Assembly (NCBI RefSeq): GCF_935825525.1
Contig: NZ_CAKXZT010000046.1
Coordinates: forward strand, 1 to 64,000
Length of the DNA stretch: 64,000 nt
Reading direction: 5' to 3'
Source of the DNA: Mesorhizobium escarrei
Lineage (GTDB): Bacteria > Pseudomonadota > Alphaproteobacteria > Rhizobiales > Rhizobiaceae
Shown here: piece by piece, positions 6,101-15,072 of the stretch
Layout: every line of letters begins with the position of its first letter
How positions within the stretch are numbered: the stretch's first letter is position 1
Position numbers and translations under genes: made by a program
Notes under the pieces: model-generated
What the model was told of the DNA's origin: nothing
Databases searched by the model: none
Seen by the model: only the letters and a program-made list of their open reading frames with translations

Positions 6101-8650
6101 ATGGCGCTCGAGACCTACCGCAAGAAGCGCAATTTTTCCGTTACCCCGGAGCCGCAGGGACGCAGGGCGCCCAGGACCGGCAACAGCTTCGTCGTACAGA
6201 AGCACGATGCCACCCGGCTCCATTATGATTTTCGTCTCGAAATGGACGGCGTCCTCAAGAGCTGGGCCGTCACAAAAGGGCCGAGCCTGATCCCCGGCGA
6301 GAAGCGCCTTGCCGTCCACGTCGAGGACCATCCTCTGGAATATGGCGGTTTCGAAGGCACCATTCCGAAGGGCGAGTATGGCGGCGGCACCGTCCTCCTT
6401 TGGGACAGAGGTACTTGGACGCCGATCGGCGACGCGCATCGCGGCTATGCGAAAGGCCATCTCGATTTCGAACTTCACGGCGAGAAGCTTGGCGGCCGCT
6501 GGCATCTTGTGCGCATGGCCGGAAAGCCGCGGGAGAAGCGCGAGAACTGGCTGCTGATCAAAGGCGACGATGACGCCGCGCGCACCGAAGGTGATCCCGA
6601 CATTCTGGACGAGCGGCCGGAATCCGTCGCGACCGGCCGCAAGATCGAGGACGTCGCCGGCGAAGAGCCCGGCTGGTCGTCCAAGACAGGGCGCATTCGC
6701 AAGCGCCGCGGCGGCAGCACCAGGCCAACTCCAGCGGAAGAGCCTCCCTCCACTGTCAGCGTTCCCGAACCGTCAAAGATCAAGGGCGCCAAGAAGGCGG
6801 CGCTTCCCGATTTCGTCGAGCCGACGCTGGCAACCCTGGTCTCGTCAGCGCCGTCGGGCGAGCGCTGGCTGCACGAGATCAAATTCGACGGTTACCGGCT
6901 GCAGGCCAGGATCGAAGCCGGCCGCGTCAAACTGTTGACGCGGAGCGGTCTCGACTGGACGAAGAAATTCGGCAAGGCGGTCGTTTCGGCGCTGGCCGAT
7001 ATCCCGGTCGGGACGGCGCTGATCGACAGTGAGCTCGTGGTCGAGACGTCAGCCGGCGCATCGGATTTTTCCGCGCTGCAAGCCGATCTCAGCGAGGGCC
7101 GCAGTGATCGCTTTCGCTTCTACGTTTTCGACCTGCTTCATCTCGACGGATCCGATCTGCGCGACGTTGCGCTGATCAAGCGCAAGGAATTGTTGGAAAA
7201 GATCATCGGCAGTGACAGCGGCATCATCAGCTACAGCGGCCATTTTGAGGAGGATGGCGCGCTGGTGCTGCGACACGCCTGTCGGCTGAGCCTGGAAGGC
7301 ATTGTCTCCAAGCTTCGCGATGCGCCTTACCGCTCTGGCCGCAGCAAGAACTGGGTGAAGTCGAAATGCTCGGCACGGCAGGAATTTGTCGTGGCCGGCT
7401 ATGTCCCCTCGACAACGTCGCGCAAGGCGATCGGTTCGCTTGTCCTGGGTGTCTATGACGACGGCAAGCTTCATCATGTCGGGCGCGTCGGCACCGGCTA
7501 CACGGCGGCGGTTGCCGAGAGCCTCTTCAAGAAGCTCGAGCGAATACGCGTTCCGTCAAGCCCGTTCGACGAACGGCTGGCCGCCGAAGAGGCTCGGCAA
7601 GTCCGCTATGTCAGGCCGGAACTCGTCGCCGAAGTCGAGTTCCGGGCGTGGACCGCCGACGGCAATCTACGCCACGCCTCGTTCCGCGGATTGCGCGAAG
7701 ACAAGCCGGCGAAGGAGATCGTGCGCGAGACGCCTAAGACGAGCAAGGCAGCGCCCCAACCTCAGCGCCGGACCGTCAAGCTCACCCATCCCGACCGCCT
7801 TTACTGGCCGGACGAGGGCGTGACCAAGGAAGGTCTCGCCGACTATTATGCCGAGGTCTGGCGCTATGCGTCGCCCTACATCGTCGGCCGGGCGCTGGCG
7901 CTGGTGCGATGTCCCAACGGGATTTCGGGCGAGCAATTCTTCCAGAAGCATGCCTGGAAGGGGCTCAATCCAAACATCGTGCTGGTCCACGACCCCAAGG
8001 ATCCGCCCGACGAGCGACTGATCAGCATCAATGATCTCGATGGGCTGATCGGTCTCGTCCAGTCGGCGGCGCTGGAGATCCACCCCTGGGGCTCGATGGT
8101 GAGCGATTGGGAGCGTCCGGACACGATCATCATGGACCTCGATCCCGGCGAAGGCGTGAGCTGGGAGGCGGTGACCGAAGCCGCCGTCGAGACCCGCGAC
8201 CGGCTGAAGGATGCAGGGCTTGTCGCCTTCATCAAGACCTCCGGCGGCAAGGGTCTGCACGTCGTGGCGCCGTTGAAGCCGAAAGCGGAATGGCCTGTTG
8301 TAAAGGCGTTTACCAAGGCGATAGCCGACTCCATGGCCGCCGACAGTCCCAACCGCTACGTCTCGACCATCACCAAATCCAAACGGCGCGGAAAAATCCT
8401 CGTCGACTATCTGCGCAACCAGCGCGGTGCGACCGCGGTCGCACCCTATTCGACACGAGCACGACCGGGTGCGGCGGTCTCGATGCCGCTTGCCTGGGAC
8501 GAGCTCGGCCCCGGCATCGGACCGGCCTATTTTACCGTCGAGAACACGCCGACCCGGCTTGCCTCGCTGTCGTCGGATCCCTGGCAGGATTTCCGAGCTG
8601 CCGCAGCGCCGATCGAAGATCGTGCGAACCGGCGCAAGAAAGCGGCTTGA
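6101..8650 (+). CDS. ligD: DNA ligase D, PE-ligase-polymerase (849 aa)
   Basis: Three-domain NHEJ enzyme. The 3'-phosphoesterase domain is at about residues 25-160 (KHDATRLHYDFRLE with His35/His41/Asp43, then VHVEDHPLEYGGFEG). The ATP-dependent ligase domain is at about 235-530, with adenylation motif EIKFDGYR and catalytic Lys261. The archaeo-eukaryotic primase-type polymerase domain occupies about 560-849, with metal-binding MDLDPGEG (Asp679/Asp681) and KTSGGKGLHVV. The PE-LIG-POL order is the Pseudomonas/rhizobial one. All key residues appear intact. A basic, Pro-rich linker joins PE to LIG. It follows ku1 by three bases and is surely co-transcribed. It converges on ligC, 39 bases away. 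Confidence 0.95.
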   Translation: MALETYRKKRNFSVTPEPQGRRAPRTGNSFVVQKHDATRLHYDFRLEMDGVLKSWAVTKGPSLIPGEKRLAVHVEDHPLEYGGFEGTIPKGEYGGGTVLLWDRGTWTPIGDAHRGYAKGHLDFELHGEKLGGRWHLVRMAGKPREKRENWLLIKGDDDAARTEGDPDILDERPESVATGRKIEDVAGEEPGWSSKTGRIRKRRGGSTRPTPAEEPPSTVSVPEPSKIKGAKKAALPDFVEPTLATLVSSAPSGERWLHEIKFDGYRLQARIEAGRVKLLTRSGLDWTKKFGKAVVSALADIPVGTALIDSELVVETSAGASDFSALQADLSEGRSDRFRFYVFDLLHLDGSDLRDVALIKRKELLEKIIGSDSGIISYSGHFEEDGALVLRHACRLSLEGIVSKLRDAPYRSGRSKNWVKSKCSARQEFVVAGYVPSTTSRKAIGSLVLGVYDDGKLHHVGRVGTGYTAAVAESLFKKLERIRVPSSPFDERLAAEEARQVRYVRPELVAEVEFRAWTADGNLRHASFRGLREDKPAKEIVRETPKTSKAAPQPQRRTVKLTHPDRLYWPDEGVTKEGLADYYAEVWRYASPYIVGRALALVRCPNGISGEQFFQKHAWKGLNPNIVLVHDPKDPPDERLISINDLDGLIGLVQSAALEIHPWGSMVSDWERPDTIIMDLDPGEGVSWEAVTEAAVETRDRLKDAGLVAFIKTSGGKGLHVVAPLKPKAEWPVVKAFTKAIADSMAADSPNRYVSTITKSKRRGKILVDYLRNQRGATAVAPYSTRARPGAAVSMPLAWDELGPGIGPAYFTVENTPTRLASLSSDPWQDFRAAAAPIEDRANRRKKAA

Positions 8651-8689
8651 GGACCACGTCACGAATGCGCCCATGCATCCCGAAGTGGC

Positions 8690-9703
8690 TCAGGCGATCT
8701 GCTCAAACGTGCATTGCTCCGGTGCCTTGTCCGGCCGCCAGCGCAGGAACTTGGTGCCATGCCGGAAACGGTCGCCGGTGACATGATCGAAGCGTACTTC
8801 GACCACCAGTTCGGGCCGGACCGGCTCCCATTCGCCGCTGCGCTCGGTGCTCCAGCGGCTCGGCCCGCCCGGCGCCTTTCCGGTAAAGCCGGGGGGCTCG
8901 CGCATCGCTTCGAGTTTGCGGGTAAGCTCGGCCCTGTTGTCCTTGGCAATGGTCGAGGTGAAACCGACGTGATCGAGCTTGCCGGCCTCGTTATAGAGAC
9001 CCAGCAACAGAGAGCCGACCTGCGGGCTGTTGCTGAGATAGCGAAAGCCGCCGACCACGCAATCGGCCGACCGCAGCCGCTTTACCTTCACCATCGCGCG
9101 CACCCCCGGTTGGTACGGACCGTCCAGCCGCTTGGCGACCACGCCGTCCGTCTCCCCGAGTCCGGCATCAGTTAACCAGGAGCGGGCTTCGTTCAGATCG
9201 CGCGTACAGTGCGAAAGCACGATGTTCCTGCGGTTTGCCGAAGCGACGAAAGCCTCAAGTATCACTCGCCGTTTTTTCAGGGTCCGCGCCAACCAGACGG
9301 TTCCGTGCTCATCGCAGAGCATGTCGAACAGGACGATGTGCGCCGGGGTTTCGGCGGACAACTTGCGGATCCTGCTCTCGGCGGGATGAAGCCGCATCTG
9401 GAGCGCGTCGAACGAAAACTTGCCATCGACCGAGATGACGATTTCACCGTCGACGACAAAACGGCGCGACGGTAGTTCCTTCAATGTCGCGACGAGTTCG
9501 GGAAAATAGCGTCCGAGCGGCTTGCCTGACTTTGCGCGCAACTCCACCGCATCATCCTGCCGGAATGCCAGGCAGCGAAAACCGTCCCATTTGCGCTCGT
9601 ATTGCCATCCGTCTCCTTCGGGAATCGCATCAGCGGCCTTGGCTTCCATTGGAGGCGTATCGAGCGGCAGGGCGAACCCGCCGTTGCGGGGGATGACCTT
9701 CAT
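8690..9703 (-). CDS. ligC: ATP-dependent DNA ligase, LigC-like (337 aa)
   Basis: Stand-alone ATP-dependent DNA ligase with an adenylation domain plus OB fold and no PE or POL domains. The nucleotidyltransferase motif I is YERKWDGFR with Lys38. Others visible are DGEIVIS (motif III region), ETDGVVAKR (motif IV) and VKVKRLRSADCVV (motif V), then the OB-fold end RHGTKFLRWRPDK. LigC enzymes are thought to give backup end-joining or base-excision repair ligation. It lies 36 bases downstream of ku2, so the pair forms an alternative Ku-ligase operon. Confidence 0.9.
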   Translation of the reverse strand: MKVIPRNGGFALPLDTPPMEAKAADAIPEGDGWQYERKWDGFRCLAFRQDDAVELRAKSGKPLGRYFPELVATLKELPSRRFVVDGEIVISVDGKFSFDALQMRLHPAESRIRKLSAETPAHIVLFDMLCDEHGTVWLARTLKKRRVILEAFVASANRRNIVLSHCTRDLNEARSWLTDAGLGETDGVVAKRLDGPYQPGVRAMVKVKRLRSADCVVGGFRYLSNSPQVGSLLLGLYNEAGKLDHVGFTSTIAKDNRAELTRKLEAMREPPGFTGKAPGGPSRWSTERSGEWEPVRPELVVEVRFDHVTGDRFRHGTKFLRWRPDKAPEQCTFEQIA

Positions 9704-9739
9704 TGTGCTGCCTTTATCCTCCCGAGCAACTGCGTGCGC

Positions 9740-10543
9740 CTATTTTCGCTTTCCGGCCTCCGAGCCGATGCTCTTGCGCAACGCATCCATGATGTTGATC
9801 ACGTTGCTGGGCGGTTGCTCGGCCTTGGCCTTCGCCTTGGCCGGACCCTTCTTGCCCTTCTTCTTCGAGGCAATGATCTCCAGCAGCCGCGCCTGGACGG
9901 GATCTCCGGTCATGGCGGGATCCCACTGCCTGGTCCGCTCATCGATCAAGGTCGAGACCATATCCATCAGTTTTGGGTCGGGTTTGGCGTCTTCGATCTT
10001 GCCGAAATAATCCTCGGGATCGCGAACCTCATCGCCATAGCGCAGGGTCCACAGCACGATGCCCTTGCCTCGCGGTTCGAGCATGACGGCGCGCTCGCGG
10101 CGGTACATGACCAGTCGCGATATTCCGACTGTCCCTGTCGACTGCATCGCGTCGCGAATGACCGAAAATGCCTCCTCCCCGACCGGATCGTCGGGAGTGA
10201 GATAGTGGGGCTTGTCGTACCAGATCCAGCCGATGCTGTCGGCATCGACGAACATGTCGATGTCGATGGTACGCGTGCTCTCCAGCGCGACTGCGTCGAT
10301 CTCATCGTCCTCGAGCAGGACGTATTCGTCCTCGCCGCGCTGATAGCCCTTGACTTCGTCGTCTTCAGCAACGGGCTTGCCGCTGACGGCGTCAACATAT
10401 TGGCTGACCACCCGATGCCCGCTCTTGCGATTGAGCGTATGAAACCGGACCTTTTCGCTCTCGGTGGTAGCGGGCGTCATCGCGACCGGGCAGGTCACCA
10501 GCGAAAGCTTCAGATAGCCTTTCCAGAAAGGGCGTGGCGCCAT
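9740..10543 (-). CDS. ku: Ku protein, second copy (267 aa)
   Basis: Second bacterial Ku paralogue, with N-terminus MAPRPFWKGYLKLSLVTCPV, then FHTLNRKSGHRVVSQYVD and WYDKPHYLTP. It is clearly diverged from ku1 and has a shorter Lys-rich C-terminal tail (KKKGKKGPAKAKAKAE). It heads a ku2-ligC operon opposing ku1-ligD. Multiple Ku paralogues are known in Sinorhizobium and may form distinct homo- or heterodimers. A candidate EcfG promoter is 30 bases upstream of its ATG. Confidence 0.93.
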   Translation of the reverse strand: MAPRPFWKGYLKLSLVTCPVAMTPATTESEKVRFHTLNRKSGHRVVSQYVDAVSGKPVAEDDEVKGYQRGEDEYVLLEDDEIDAVALESTRTIDIDMFVDADSIGWIWYDKPHYLTPDDPVGEEAFSVIRDAMQSTGTVGISRLVMYRRERAVMLEPRGKGIVLWTLRYGDEVRDPEDYFGKIEDAKPDPKLMDMVSTLIDERTRQWDPAMTGDPVQARLLEIIASKKKGKKGPAKAKAKAEQPPSNVINIMDALRKSIGSEAGKRK

Positions 10544-10573
10544 CGAGCACTCCCGACAGGAGTAAAACAGTCG

Positions 10574-10599
10574 AACGCATCAGGGCGATCGATTGTTCC
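10574..10599 (-). promoter_or_regulatory. Candidate EcfG promoter for ku2-ligC
   Basis: On the minus strand GGAAC (10595-10599), 17-base spacer, CGTT (10574-10577): an exact consensus match, 30 bases before the ku2 ATG at 10543. Confidence 0.65.
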
Positions 10600-10670
10600 A
10601 GCAGCGTTTTTGGCGCGCGCCTGGCCCACGGCATACGCTCTTTGCCTGAGTGGCCCTCCGGGCCAGCAGC

Positions 10671-10695
10671 AGAACCGGGGGCCAATCGCATGGTT
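10671..10695 (+). promoter_or_regulatory. Weak EcfG-like promoter
   Basis: AGAAC-N17-GTT, one mismatch in the -35 element, about 150 bases upstream of the phosphoribosyltransferase gene. Only suggestive, given the better matches nearby. Confidence 0.2.
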
Positions 10696-10844
10696 CGGCA
10701 AATTTTACCAAGGTGAGACGAAACAATTGCCTCCGATCGTCGTTTCGCCGGCAAGGAATTTTGGTCGAGGAGTGCGACCGGCCGGGGTGTTTTCGACAAT
10801 CCGGGCCTGAGCAGCGCGATGCCAGGGTCAAAAGGGTGAAAACC

Positions 10845-11534
10845 ATGAGCTTTGACGCCTTGAGATTCAAAGATCGAACGGATGCGGGGCGCCAGCTTGC
10901 CGCCGCTTTGACCAGGTTCCCGGCAACCGATCCACTGGTGCTGGCGCTGCCGCGCGGCGGCGTGCCGGTTGGCTTCGAAGTGGCGAAGGCACTCCGTGCC
11001 CGGCTCGACGTGCTGCTTGTGCGCAAGATCGGCGCGCCGGGCCATTCCGAATATGGCATCGGCGCGGTCGTCGACGGGGAAAATCCGCAGCTCGTCCTCA
11101 ACGAGGAGGCGATGGCTTTGGTCCAGCCGTCAGACGAATACGTCGAAGCAGAGAAGCGGCGGCAACTGCTCGAAATAGAGCGCCGCAGAACCCTCTATCT
11201 CGGCAGCCGGCCTGCGGCTTCGGTCCTGGGCCGGACCGTTATCGTCGTCGATGACGGCATTGCGACCGGAGGCACGGTCAGAGTGGCGCTCAAGGCGCTA
11301 AGGAAGGATCGGGCCGCGCATGTCGTCCTGGCCGTTCCGGTCGCACCCCAGGACACGCTGGACCTTATCAAAACCGATGTGAACGAAGTGGTCTGTCTCG
11401 CCACGCCCGAGCCGTTTGGAGCCGTGAGCCAGTATTATGAGGATTTCGCGCAGACCACCGACGCAGAGGTGGTCCGGCTGCTGCGCGAGGCAGAGCAGTT
11501 CGAGAGCAAATCGTCGATGCGATCTGCCGGCTAG
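10845..11534 (+). CDS. Phosphoribosyltransferase family protein (229 aa)
   Basis: Type I phosphoribosyltransferase-fold protein. The PRPP-binding motif VIVVDDGIATGGT lies near residues 130-142, and the N-terminal segment VLALPRGGVPVGFEVAKAL is typical of the COG1926-type group often found beside stress or dienelactone-hydrolase-like genes. The nucleobase substrate is unknown. ATG 10845 has AGGGTG upstream and matches the family start; a longer upstream open frame is non-homologous. It is divergent from ku2. Confidence 0.82.
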   Translation: MSFDALRFKDRTDAGRQLAAALTRFPATDPLVLALPRGGVPVGFEVAKALRARLDVLLVRKIGAPGHSEYGIGAVVDGENPQLVLNEEAMALVQPSDEYVEAEKRRQLLEIERRRTLYLGSRPAASVLGRTVIVVDDGIATGGTVRVALKALRKDRAAHVVLAVPVAPQDTLDLIKTDVNEVVCLATPEPFGAVSQYYEDFAQTTDAEVVRLLREAEQFESKSSMRSAG

Positions 11535-11585
11535 CCCGTTCGCCGACAGCCGATGGGGCACGCCATGGCTGGCAAGGGCCGACGG

Positions 11586-11660
11586 ATGGAGATCGTCGAA
11601 CGCGGCGATATCTTTCTCTACCGGCCAGACCGCGCCCCAGCGGCGGGCGAGCCTTCAGTC
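11586..11660 (+). pseudogene. Possible truncated gene start (MEIVERGDIFLYRP...)
   Basis: A short plus-strand frame begins MEIVERGDIFLYRPDR, resembling the N-terminus of conserved hypothetical proteins that start with a ...GDIxFFYRP motif. The similarity ends after about 25 codons, where the frame runs antisense into the next gene. It could be the stub of a gene broken by rearrangement, but the evidence is thin. Confidence 0.3.
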
Positions 11661-11870
11661 GCGCAAACGATTGGCAGCGTGATCCTGGCGCTGCTCAGTT
11701 GCGATCTGCTTGGAATCCAGACCGCGTTCCTTCGTATGCTGAGCCTTGTCGCGGTTGGACAGGACTTTGTTTTCTTCTAGCTTGTCCTTTGGGGTCGTGG
11801 TCCTGGCGCCTGTACCAGAACCCTTTCCCCGTGCACCCGCTCCGATGTGCTTCTTGCCACCTTTTGCCAT
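11655..11870 (-). CDS. Small basic hydrophilic hypothetical protein (71 aa)
   Basis: Very hydrophilic, Gly/Lys/Thr-rich protein starting MAKGGKKHIGAGARGKGSG and containing an acidic-basic segment (KDKLEENKVLSNRDKAQHTK). No hydrophobic core, signal or membrane segment, so it is probably disordered. ATG 11870 is supported by GGAGCAGG upstream; a longer reading frame extends 5' but lacks a site. It forms a tandem with the next small gene upstream (11887-12132), 16 bases away. Proteins of this kind in rhizobia are often stress-induced; function unknown. Confidence 0.6.
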   Translation of the reverse strand: MAKGGKKHIGAGARGKGSGTGARTTTPKDKLEENKVLSNRDKAQHTKERGLDSKQIATEQRQDHAANRLRD

Positions 11871-11886
11871 GGGCCTGCTCCAATTC

Positions 11887-12132
11887 TTAGTCGTCGGGAC
11901 GGTTCTTGTGATGAACGCTCTCCTGATTTTCTCCGCGAAGGATGTTGCGACCGTCAGGGTCAACGAGGTCGGGTGTCTTGGACCTGATTTCCGACCCCTT
12001 GCGCAGCGCTTCACGTTCCGCTGCTGATCGCTTCAGGTCAGCGTCTGCGTCGAAATCCTTGCCGGCCCCCTTCGTGTTCTCCCGCTTTTCAATGATGCGC
12101 AATTGCTGCTCATGGGTTCTGCGTCCAACCAT
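11887..12132 (-). CDS. Small charged hypothetical protein (81 aa)
   Basis: Highly charged, helix-prone protein starting MVGRRTHEQQLRIIEKRENT, with a middle rich in Asp, Lys and Glu (FDADADLKRSAAEREALRKG). ATG 12132 is chosen because GGAGG lies seven bases upstream. It precedes the 71-aa gene in the same orientation. Function unknown. Its composition resembles small rhizobial proteins expressed under general stress, but that is only a comparison of type. Confidence 0.6.
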   Translation of the reverse strand: MVGRRTHEQQLRIIEKRENTKGAGKDFDADADLKRSAAEREALRKGSEIRSKTPDLVDPDGRNILRGENQESVHHKNRPDD

Positions 12133-12402
12133 TGGTTTCCTCCAAGGTACCTTGCGTTCGATTTGAGGCCCAGATCGCTGGCGGCAATCGTCGACGTCCC
12201 GGTGTTGCAGGTGGCAACGGTCCTTGCCGAAGCGGGACCAATCGTGGGCCACCACGATCTGAGCCTGTCCTTATGGCGATAATGGCAGGGCGGCGGGATC
12301 GTTCCGAGATGGCGGCCGAATAACCGTCCATCGCTATCGACTCCGGGCTGCTCATCCGCATCTGCCATGATCCGTCGGTCTTTCTCCTCGCGGTGTTCCG
12401 AT

Positions 12403-12427
12403 GGAACATCAGGACATCTCCGTCGTT
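12403..12427 (+). promoter_or_regulatory. Candidate EcfG promoter for the ThDP-enzyme gene
   Basis: GGAAC (12403-12407), 16-base spacer, CGTT (12424-12427): an exact match, about 96 bases upstream of the ATG at 12524. Confidence 0.55.
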
Positions 12428-12523
12428 CGGCGACTGATCGCCTATGTCCACCTCTGAGCCCTACGCCGAAGCGAGAGAGCGTAAAGCTGCAGGCCCGGGA
12501 CAAAACACACACAGGAGGCAACC

Positions 12524-14269
12524 ATGCCCAACACTGCCGAGATCCTTGTCGACACATTGATCGCCTGGGACGTGCGCGTGATCTTCGGCCTGCCGGGGGA
12601 CGGCATAAACGGCATCATGGAGGCGCTGCGCACAAGGCAGGACAAAATACGCTTCGTTCAGGTGCGGCATGAGGAATCCGCGGCTTTCATGGCGACGGCC
12701 TATGCCAAATGGACCGGCAAGCTCGGTGTCTGCCTCGCCACCTCAGGGCCAGGAGGCACTCACCTGCTCACCGGCCTCTACGACGCAAAGCTCGACCAGG
12801 CGCCGGTGCTTGCCATAACCGGCATGCAATTTCACGACTTGATCGAGACGTTCACGCAGCAGGATGTCGATCTCACCCGCGTTTTCAGCGACGTCGCCAT
12901 CTTCAACACGCAAGTGAGCGACGCAGCGCATATGGAAAACGTTGCCGGGCTGGCCTGTCGTTCCGCGCTTGCGGGACGTGGCGTCTCCCATCTCTCGATA
13001 GCCAGCGACGTGCAGGAACAGACGTCGGCAAAGCGCTCGCCCCGCAACCTTCCAAGACACACGCCCGAACGGTGGTTCGAAGGGGACAAACGACCCGACG
13101 AAGCCCAGCTTGCTCTTGCAGCTGACATCCTCAACACAGCATCAAAGGTGGCAATACTTGCCGGGCGCGGTGCGCTGCATGCGAAGACGGAACTCGAGAG
13201 GACGGCGGACCTCCTCGCCGCACCCGTCGCCAAGGCTTTGCTCGGAAAAGGCGTTCTGCCGGACGATCACCCGCACGTCATGGGCGGAATAGGAATATTG
13301 GGCTCGCTGGCCTCGCAGGAGATCATGGAGGAATGCGAGGCGCTGCTGATCGTCGGCTCAACCTTCCCTTACATCGAATACTATCCCAAGCCGGGCAAGG
13401 CGCGCGGCGTGCAGATCGACCGCAATGCGCAGCGCATCGGCCTTCGCCATCCGGTCGAGGCCGGTCTCGTCGGCGATGCGGCCATCACGCTGCAATTGCT
13501 CAATGAAAGGCTGAAGCCGAAGCAGGACAGAGCCTTTCTCGAAGATGCGCAGCAGAGCCTACAGCGCTGGCGCAAGATGATGGCCGAGGCGGAAAGCAGG
13601 GACGACGTGCCGCTCAAGCCGCAACGCGTCGTCAAGGCATTCGGCGACCGAATGCCGGCCAATGCGATCCTGGCCAGCGATTGCGGCCAAAACACCGAAC
13701 TTGCCGCCCGTCATATCGATATCAAGGCAGGACAGGATTTCGCCGTCTCGGGCTCGCTGGCATCGATGGCCTGCGGGCTGCCCTATGCGATTGCCGGCGG
13801 GATCGCCTTCCCGGGCCGGCCGGTTTTCGCGGTTGTGGGCGATGGCGGGCTGGCGATGCAGCTTGGCGAATTTTCGACAGCCGTGCGTTACAGGATTCCG
13901 CTCAAGCTTCTGGTGATCAAGAACAACATGCTCAACCAGATCGCCTGGGAGCAGATGATGTTCCTCGGCAACCCGCAGTTTGCCTGCGAACTCCAGCCGA
14001 TCGATTTCGCCCTGGCCGCTGAAGCTATGGGGGGCATCGGCTACAGCGTCACCCGGCCTGAGGACGTCGATGGGGTTCTTGATGCCGCGTTTGCCGCGGA
14101 AGGCCCGGTGATCATAGAGGCGGTCGTCGACGCGTATGAACCTATGCTGCCGCCGCGCATGCCGGACGAATATCGCAAGAACATGCTCACAGCCCTGCGG
14201 GAAACGCCGGGCCGCAAGGAGATCGAAGCAAACCTCGCTCGGGAGCCGCTGAAGACGATGATGGGCTGA
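12524..14269 (+). CDS. Thiamine-diphosphate-dependent enzyme, acetolactate synthase/pyruvate oxidase-like (581 aa)
   Basis: Full-length ThDP-dependent decarboxylase-superfamily enzyme with the usual three domains. The N-terminal PYR domain has HEESAAFMA with the catalytic Glu near residue 50. A central domain follows, and the C-terminal PP domain has the ThDP/Mg motif GDGGLAMQ...NN (residues ~447-473). It is annotated in relatives as a thiamine pyrophosphate-requiring protein, close to PoxB-type pyruvate oxidase and acetolactate synthase. Which 2-oxo acid it uses cannot be read from sequence. RBS AGGAGG precedes the ATG. It is a single gene with a candidate EcfG promoter, so a stress-metabolism role is likely. 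Confidence 0.85.
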   Translation: MPNTAEILVDTLIAWDVRVIFGLPGDGINGIMEALRTRQDKIRFVQVRHEESAAFMATAYAKWTGKLGVCLATSGPGGTHLLTGLYDAKLDQAPVLAITGMQFHDLIETFTQQDVDLTRVFSDVAIFNTQVSDAAHMENVAGLACRSALAGRGVSHLSIASDVQEQTSAKRSPRNLPRHTPERWFEGDKRPDEAQLALAADILNTASKVAILAGRGALHAKTELERTADLLAAPVAKALLGKGVLPDDHPHVMGGIGILGSLASQEIMEECEALLIVGSTFPYIEYYPKPGKARGVQIDRNAQRIGLRHPVEAGLVGDAAITLQLLNERLKPKQDRAFLEDAQQSLQRWRKMMAEAESRDDVPLKPQRVVKAFGDRMPANAILASDCGQNTELAARHIDIKAGQDFAVSGSLASMACGLPYAIAGGIAFPGRPVFAVVGDGGLAMQLGEFSTAVRYRIPLKLLVIKNNMLNQIAWEQMMFLGNPQFACELQPIDFALAAEAMGGIGYSVTRPEDVDGVLDAAFAAEGPVIIEAVVDAYEPMLPPRMPDEYRKNMLTALRETPGRKEIEANLAREPLKTMMG

Positions 14270-14282
14270 GTTCCCTGGCCGG

Positions 14283-14597
14283 TTAGTCCTTGACGTAGGC
14301 GCCTGGCTGGCGGCCGCTCTTCGGAGCCTTGGCGTCCTTGGAACGCTCGGCGATCGACGGACCGGCGCCGGATGTCTTTTCGGTCGCTGCACTGGGCGTG
14401 GACTGCCTGGGCGGGTTCTGCCCTTCGGACTGATGGGTTTTGTCCTCCACCTCGTTGCTTGACCGTGTCAGCCCCATCCCACCGGCAGGCTTCTTGTTGG
14501 CGGCCGCCTCCTGGGAGAATTGGTCCGACGCGTCCGCATCTTTCTTGGCCGGGTACTTGGTCGCGCCATGTTCGTAACGGGTCTCGTTTTTGCTCAT
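14283..14597 (-). CDS. Hydrophilic hypothetical protein (104 aa)
   Basis: Low-complexity, probably disordered protein starting MSKNETRYEHGATKYPAKK, rich in Lys, Ser, Gln, Pro and Ala and almost without hydrophobic residues. GGAGA lies upstream of ATG 14597. It ends 13 bases from the convergent ThDP-enzyme gene. The composition recalls hydrophilins or other desiccation-related proteins, but no family signature is recognised. Confidence 0.6.
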   Translation of the reverse strand: MSKNETRYEHGATKYPAKKDADASDQFSQEAAANKKPAGGMGLTRSSNEVEDKTHQSEGQNPPRQSTPSAATEKTSGAGPSIAERSKDAKAPKSGRQPGAYVKD

Positions 14598-14738
14598 AGC
14601 ATTTCTCCGGTTTCACGGATTGTGGTTAAACACTCCTGTTGCGGTACCGCCGCCAGCGCTTCCGACGGCGGCATATGCGATGCGTGCAGCGCCCGGCCGG
14701 CGCGGCTCTCGATATTCGGCACGCTCAGGCGTCCTCAG

Positions 14739-14987
14739 TCAGGCATCTTGCCATGGCGCGTGCAGAATATCGGCGCCCGGCTGCTCGTCGAAAAGGACCG
14801 CGCAGCCGCGCTCCCACGCCACCGGCGAAAGGGCGTTGGCCACGACTTCGTCCGGCGAGATGAAATCACCGGTCAGCACCCGCAACTCTTCGACGGCTTT
14901 GGCCATCGACACCAATCGCCCTGCGGCGCGGTCGGTGGTGCAGGCTTCGATGACGGAAACGAGATCGATCATTTGGAACTGGCCCAT
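14739..14987 (-). CDS. Hypothetical protein (82 aa)
   Basis: Small soluble protein starting MGQFQMIDLVSVIEACTTDR. ATG 14987 is preceded by GGAGG at seven bases and, further up, by an exact candidate EcfG promoter. A mid-segment GDFISPDEVVANALSP and a C-terminal ILHAPWQDA are the only memorable features; no family recognised. It lies just downstream of the SIR2 gene in the same orientation, but its own promoter suggests separate expression. Confidence 0.6.
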   Translation of the reverse strand: MGQFQMIDLVSVIEACTTDRAAGRLVSMAKAVEELRVLTGDFISPDEVVANALSPVAWERGCAVLFDEQPGADILHAPWQDA

Positions 14988-15024
14988 TATACGCCTCCGC
15001 AAACAGCATCCCTTCGCGGCTATG

Positions 15025-15050
15025 AACGTCGCAACGATCGACAATGTTCC
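15025..15050 (-). promoter_or_regulatory. Candidate EcfG promoter for the 82-aa gene
   Basis: On the minus strand GGAAC (15046-15050), 17-base spacer, CGTT (15025-15028); exact match, 37 bases upstream of the ATG at 14987. Confidence 0.6.
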
Positions 15051-15072
15051 CGGCCGGCCGAACGTATACGCG

